DNA of 64,000 nt from Scytalidium lignicola (Eukaryota; Ascomycota; Leotiomycetes): contig NCSJ02000158.1 in NCBI GenBank assembly GCA_002812745.2, positions 32,217-96,216 on the forward strand. The letters run 5' to 3'. Below are positions 59,086 through 64,000 of this stretch, one piece after another. The notes under the pieces were generated by a model. The model made no database searches and was not told the DNA's origin. It was given only the letters and a program-made list of their open reading frames with translations. Position 1 is the first letter of the stretch. Every line of letters begins with the position of its first letter. A program made the translations under genes and the position numbers.

Positions 59086-59947
59086 ATGGCTGCTCGAAAC
59101 CCAAGGTTCGTTCCTTCCTCCACACCCTCCGCGCCTCCGTGTGACGTCCCATAAACATACATAGACTAATTGGCGAATGTTGCAATTTGCAGATTCAATC
59201 AAACGACTTTGATCGATACGACGCCGTTACCAGCGGAGATTCCACCGGTGACGGAAATTGGAGCCAGTTCGGCGCCATTGTTGTCTGCGAGCTTCTTTAT
59301 TGGGGCGAGGTGTAAGGCGTACAATGATGATTTCATGCAGTGCAAGAGCGAGAGCAATGGGAAGGCTGAGCTGGACTGTCTGAAGGAGGGGAGGAGGGTT
59401 ACTAGATGTGCTAAGAGCGTGTGAGTGTAGTCCTTTATTCTCGTCTTGAAAATTGAATACAATATCGTCAAAATGGAGGTATTGCGGAGGAATTGGGGGA
59501 TCCGGTCTTGTTCTTGAGGCCTTTCCGGAGGGTGGAACGGGTTTACTTTGATGGACAGATATTGCACATGAGGAGGAAATCCTGTGCAGGTAGAGGGATT
59601 GAAATGCTGATATGTCATTTGTTGCACAGGGTCGAGGATATCAATAAGCACTGTCTCGAAGAGTTCCGCAAACATTGGACCTGTTTAGAGAACAACAACC
59701 AACAGCTCTGGCAATGCCGGCCAGCAGAATGGAAGCTAAACAAATGTGTTTTTGATAATTTGGTATGTTCTTATTTGCAAAACATATGCTATGTCACAAT
59801 TCCTTTTCTCCTCGTAAACTTGAATTGGGAATACTAACAAACCATTTCTCTGCCTAGAAACTCGAGAAGGTCATTCCAGATACGCCAAAGAACGAGACAC
59901 CGGTCCACCTGCGGACGAGACAGATCTACTCACACAATGGACCATGA
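59086..59947 (+). CDS. NADH:ubiquinone oxidoreductase CHCH subunit (NDUFA8 / 20.8 kDa type)
   Basis: Four exons: 59086-59105, 59193-59420, 59630-59762 and 59858-59947, giving 156 residues. The spliced start reads MAARNPRFNQTTLIDTTPLP. Four twin CX9C elements are seen (CKAYNDDFMQC, CLKEGRRVTRC, CLEEFRKHWTC, CRPAEWKLNKC), the double CHCH layout of NDUFA8/PGIV. The motif CLENNNQQLWQCR and the C-terminal KVIPDTPKNETPVHLR are typical of fungal members. Known: an accessory subunit of respiratory complex I on the intermembrane-space side, imported through Mia40 disulfide relay, so it needs no cleavable presequence. Introns are 87, 209 and 95 bp with GT..AG ends. Confidence 0.95.
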
Positions 59948-62900
59948 GACGCGCCTGCCTTCGTGTATGGTAGTGCTTAGATGGGGTCTATTTTTTGGGA
60001 AGGGAAGCTGTGAGTGCTTGTATATATATATAATTCACCAAAAGAGGAACCAAATCAACAAAACAACTACGTCAACACCACATATATTATGGGATATATA
60101 TAGGCCTGTCTTCCTATTATAATGTTGGCCGATCATATTGCCCAAGATAGTCGGTATTTTTTCTTTTTGACCTTACAGCTAGTAAACCAAACCTCCCGAT
60201 GTAGAGAACATATTCACCTTCAGAGTTGAGACTTTAAACAGAGGCGATTATTCAAGAGCAAGCATGTTTTGAAACAGATCTCTGGCCAGTAAGCCCCTAT
60301 CTAGAGTTTCTTATTCACGCCATATATGTTAGTTATCAGGCCATCGACTTTTGTTTGCTTGGAGCTAGGCATGTTCAGCCCTGAAATTGTATAGTGTGTT
60401 TTTTTTTTTCTGTTCCTTTCAATATGCTCTTGCAGAAGAAGTTTGAGATTTGTAGAATATTCATCATGCCTTGATATTATACTATTCGGTCGAGTCATAT
60501 TTGGCGACTAGAAAGTAGTTAACGGTCATAGACTTCCCATTATCACTCCACCAACCTTAAACTCTGTGTTTCTAAGAGAATTCGGCATCATCATGAAAAG
60601 TGGTGCACCCTCGTGCTACATCACCCAGAGACGCGCGGATGCTGATGAAGCTAAGGTGCTGTTCTAAATACTTACACAGCATATCCTCAAACTCTAAAAT
60701 AAAAACAAAAATAAAAATGAAACTACACAGCAAGAAGAATGCAGCTGATTATTAGACAATGCAGAGACGCAAGACGAGAATGACTTATCCCAACAATGCA
60801 AAAGGAGCTATTACTATCGAATCGAATTTTGGAATTCTAAAGCAAAAAAAGAAACTAAGTTTCGAAAAGTAATGGCATTGTTTCTGCCTGAGACAACACA
60901 GCACCCCATGCTATACCATATGATAGGGTATGGATAATTCAAATTTTGTTTGTTGAAAAGGATGATTGGAGTCAGAAGTACAGTACAGTAAGAAACATTA
61001 CCAAACGACAGTGCAAACGGAGTACCTGGAACATACTGTCGTGATTGGGAGAGAAGCCCCGCGACAGATGAAACGGGCCCGAGGTTTCCGGCTGCGTGTA
61101 ACCGGGGCCTATTTTCTAGGCCGTTGGTNAAAAAAAAAAAAGGGAGAAACAAAGGAATACGGGATCGTAATGAAAATGAAAATAATGAGATGAGATCAGG
61201 AATGTTTGGTGACCGTAGGAAAGTACCGTAGTTGCTTTTCTGGGGATCTGAATAAGTCTGATGGACAAACTTGCTAGGTCTGTGATACCTGAGGAAATTT
61301 AAGAGAATTGAGGTTGTTTGATCAAGCGAAGCTTTTAATTTAGTTATGCCCAGACAAATGAAATGGCGTGAGGTTTTTGGAAATAACTCTTCCNTTTTTT
61401 TGTACGTCATACACTACCGATTGACGGAAACTGCTTTTTGATACACTGGGGGAGTTTGATATTGATATCAAAGGCGGGGCCTGCTTAATCTTATTTATTA
61501 CCTCCTTTCAAGCCAAGGCTCTAGAGGTAGCGTGATCGTGATCTATGATTGACGCGGCCGATTCAATGATAAGTCAATTAATTAGCTGCAGGATGCTGGG
61601 GAGATCCGCTTGTTCATCCGAGGAAGAGTAAAGATTGGAGGAGGTTTATCTGCTATGGGTACAACTATCTACAGTACTGTAGGTAAAGAACTCAAGGGAT
61701 TTTGAAGTAAATGTTGAGATGGCTTTCCTTCAGCCTTATGGCAACTCCAAGGAAACATACACATATCATTTCTGTCAAAATGCAGCCTTCTTTCTTGTAC
61801 TGTACATTCGGCGGCCATCATTGGTTCCCAAATTGACGCCCGTTGAAAGGCACGAAAGGGAAAAGCAAAAAGTCGAGCAGAGCTGTGGCGCGATGTGGTT
61901 TGTTCGTCGAGGGAGTGGAGTGCCTGACTAAACTAAAGCCCGGGGACGCAGGAACGGGGGCGGGCATCTCAGCTTGGCACGAGCAAGCCAATCAGCGCGC
62001 ATGTGCGGGGAATCCCATGAAACAGGTGGCTGCAGAAACGTAAATTGCGCCCGTCCTTCTTTTCTTTCCTTGCTTTTCCTTTCTCCCCACCATGCTGCTG
62101 CTGCTGCTGCTGCTTTACTAGTGGCACGTTGATCTGCCGGAATTGCGAGTCCCTACGGTATTTTCACACAGATTTAGCTAAAAGAGCATATATAACAGAT
62201 CATATAGATATCTTACTGTACTCCACAGTAATTCCCCTCTTCTGTTGTGCTGTTGTGATGTACCTTCGGGTGATTGTTATCCCACTCCCCTTTTCCTTTC
62301 TCTGTTGTTACGAAGCCGGTCATTTGAGGACCGACCATACAGTATCACCTGGTTGGTGCTCCGCTTTCCCAAGTCGCCGGTTGCTCAGACCTGCTGCTGC
62401 AGCCAGCGCCAGTGTCAAATCCAAGATTTGTTTTCTAATAACAGGATGGAGTGCTCCAGTTTTGGAGTGTTCGAGACCTTGTTTTTGTCGCGGTCTTTTC
62501 TTGTGCTCTTGCACTTACGTACTCCTGTCTTGGACTGCTTCTTGTCCTCGGTAGCTGTGGTCTATATTGTGAGGTGTTATTATCCATGGATGGTTTGCAA
62601 AACAACACCGGAGCAGCAATCCGAAGCATGGTCGGATGAACACCTACCTCCGTACAACGGCTTTGTTCATGGCTACGGAGGCATGCATCTCTCAAAGAAT
62701 ACGGTACTGTAGTCTCCACAGCCAACTCATTCGAGATCGTATTTACAGTACTGTACCTTTCCTTCCGCTACTATCTGTCTGTCTGCCCTTTCTTTTCCTA
62801 CGTGCAATCCTGCAATTAGCTGGGGGGGAACCAAATGGTCAGCGAACGGGCAGTTTCACGTTGAGCCCAACTCGCCCTGTGCAGCTTTTTCGTCCCACCT

Positions 62901-63581
62901 CATTACATGAATAACTTATTATTACAGTACTTCGTTGCAGTAATAGCGGCCCCCTCGCTAATTATTCCCCTGCCCTGTAATCTGCTGGCTGCACCCCTCC
63001 CCTCCCCCCCTGGTCCCCTGGCAATTGTCTGTGCCCGCCTGCAACGACTGAAGGGACTGAAGGGAAGCAGCACCCGGCCTGGGCAGAGGAGGTCCCCTTT
63101 TGGCATCGTCGCCTCTGGACTTCATCTTCGAATGTCCACTTCTCCTGCGACCCTTTCTTCCTCCACCCTTTTTAACCTTCCTTTACCCAACCACATCACG
63201 TTCTTTTTCTTCTTCTTTGTTGTTCTACAACACTCACGCTCCTTTCCGGACTTTCGAGACTCTGCGAGCACTCAGCCCGTTTCTTCACTGTCACTCCTTC
63301 CAGTGAATCTCTTGGTTGTTTACTCCCACGTCCATTGCCGTCCAGACGCTCCTTACAAAACCCCATCACTTCCAATTCTTCGACAGAATCACTCGTACAG
63401 CAGTGCTGCCAACTCCCATCAAGGTCCAAACATCCATCGATTGAATCGAGCCCTCCCTTGATATCCAGTACACGTATACGACTTTCTCGAGGAAAGCTGA
63501 TCGCACCACTTGCTCTCAAATTTTCCAGCATAGCAAAGATAGAGAGATCTACACATCTCAAAAAAGCCGACATCCTTCAAG
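59948..63581. other. Long intergenic region
   Basis: 3.6 kb without a recognisable gene. The right 1.5 kb is rich in C/T tracts and poor in ATG, as in long fungal promoters and leaders of strongly expressed secreted-protein genes. A (CTG)n tract of about seven units lies at 62093-62114. Ns at 61129 and 61394 sit beside A and T runs. Confidence 0.5.
62093..62114. repeat. (TGC)n microsatellite
   Basis: About seven perfect TGC units in noncoding DNA. Confidence 0.9.
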
Positions 63582-64000
63582 ATGCGTTCTTCTGGCTTTC
63601 TCACCTTGGCCTTCGGAGCTTGGCCATCGCCTCTCCTATTGCCAAACGCGCAATCGTCTGGGATATTTTCACCGACGTTGTCACTGTCACCGTAACTGCT
63701 GGTGCCCCGGTTTCCACTCCGGCTGAAGACAAAACAGTGGTCGTTGTCAACACTGTCTATGTTCACCCCGTCGAACCTACTACCACGACAACGACAACGA
63801 CCACTACTACTACTTCCACCACCACCACTACGACCACGACCACAACGACTACCAGCACGACTACCAGCACGACAACCACAACGACGACCCCGATACCTAC
63901 TACCACTACCACCACAACTACTCCTCCTCCACCTCCTCCAGCTCCCACAACCACCACCACCCAAGCTCCTCCACCCCCACCTCCCCCAGCTACCACCACG
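63582..64000 (+). CDS. Secreted Thr/Pro-rich cell-wall-type protein, N-terminal part (frame correction needed)
   Basis: The ATG at 63582 starts MRSSGFLTLA, but that frame stops after about 36 codons. One base added near 63612 (in TTGGCCTTCGG) would join it to a long open frame reading SLAIASPIAKRAIVWDIFTD, then VVTVTVTAGAP and VVVVNTVYVHP, then an almost pure Thr stretch and Pro-rich PPPPPPAPTT-type sequence to the window edge. Read that way it has a signal peptide, a KR dibasic site for Kex2-type cleavage, and an O-mannosylation-type Thr/Pro linker. Known: this layout is common in ascomycete wall proteins whose C-terminal domain is often an RlpA-like double-psi beta barrel or a similar extracellular fold; that domain would be outside the window, so the class is inference. 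The missing base is probably a sequencing error. Confidence 0.6.

Noticed and set aside
63419..63999. Minus-strand Gly/Val-rich frames
   Set aside because: Antisense of the Thr-rich coding repeat.

Overview
The window reads as nuclear DNA of a filamentous ascomycete (Pezizomycotina). The genes have short introns (mostly about 45-180 bp) with GT..AG ends and CTAAC/CTGAC-like branch sites. They match fungus-specific families (a Zn2Cys6 regulator, an RfeG-like protein, a fungal fatty acid synthase alpha subunit), and one AT-rich block looks like degraded repeat DNA. A leotiomycete is a reasonable guess, but the sequence alone does not prove it. Gene models below were spliced by hand by checking reading frame across each intron; none has transcript support here.

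Layout. 1-4602 (-): a fatty acid synthase alpha-like gene that runs off the left edge and loses its 5' end at a sharp border with an AT-rich block (about 4603-6630). 6.6-9.8 kb: no gene seen. 9.8-11.1 kb (-): RfeG-like protein. 13.3-15.4 kb (-): DNA polymerase eta. 18.6 kb (+): an 87-residue protein with two zinc-ribbon-like modules. 19.1-22.1 kb: coding-like debris and a 278-bp MITE-like element. 22.3-25.7 kb (-) and 26.1-27.4 kb (+): a GRIP-domain golgin and Lunapark, head to head. 30.0-32.1 kb (+): an SRPK-type kinase with a GC-AG intron. 32.9-34.3 kb (-) and 34.7-36.1 kb (+): a Brl1/Brr6 nuclear envelope protein head to head with the elongation factor Iws1/Spn1. 36.1-46.8 kb: a gene-poor stretch with a decayed Ty1/copia element and a 560-bp insertion that looks like a truncated non-LTR retrotransposon flanked by a 19-bp target duplication. 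46.8-49.3 kb (+): a Zn2Cys6 transcription factor. 53.3-55.0 kb (+): an SREBP-type bHLH factor. 55.9-56.7 kb (-): a GNAT acetyltransferase. 57.1-58.6 kb (-) and 59.1-59.9 kb (+): nucleoporin Nup57/Nup54 head to head with a complex I CHCH subunit. 63.6 kb to the right edge (+): start of a secreted Thr/Pro-rich cell-wall-type protein.

The genes do not form one pathway. Most are single-copy housekeeping genes: translesion synthesis, Golgi tethering, ER shape, SR-protein phosphorylation, nuclear pore and envelope, transcription elongation, respiration. Three divergent pairs share short intergenic regions of about 380-530 bp. The accessory parts are the left end (truncated FAS-like gene plus AT-rich block) and the 36-47 kb transposon graveyard. 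I found no convincing new multi-gene system. The most useful leads are the broken FAS-like gene at the AT-rich border, the GC-AG intron, the MITE-like element, the nested retroelements and the small duplicated zinc-ribbon protein.

Sequence quality matters here. Twelve single N bases are scattered through the window and nearly all touch a homopolymer. The FAS-like gene also has one base too many in a run of ten A, and the right-edge gene needs a one-base correction. Both look more like sequencing errors than biology.
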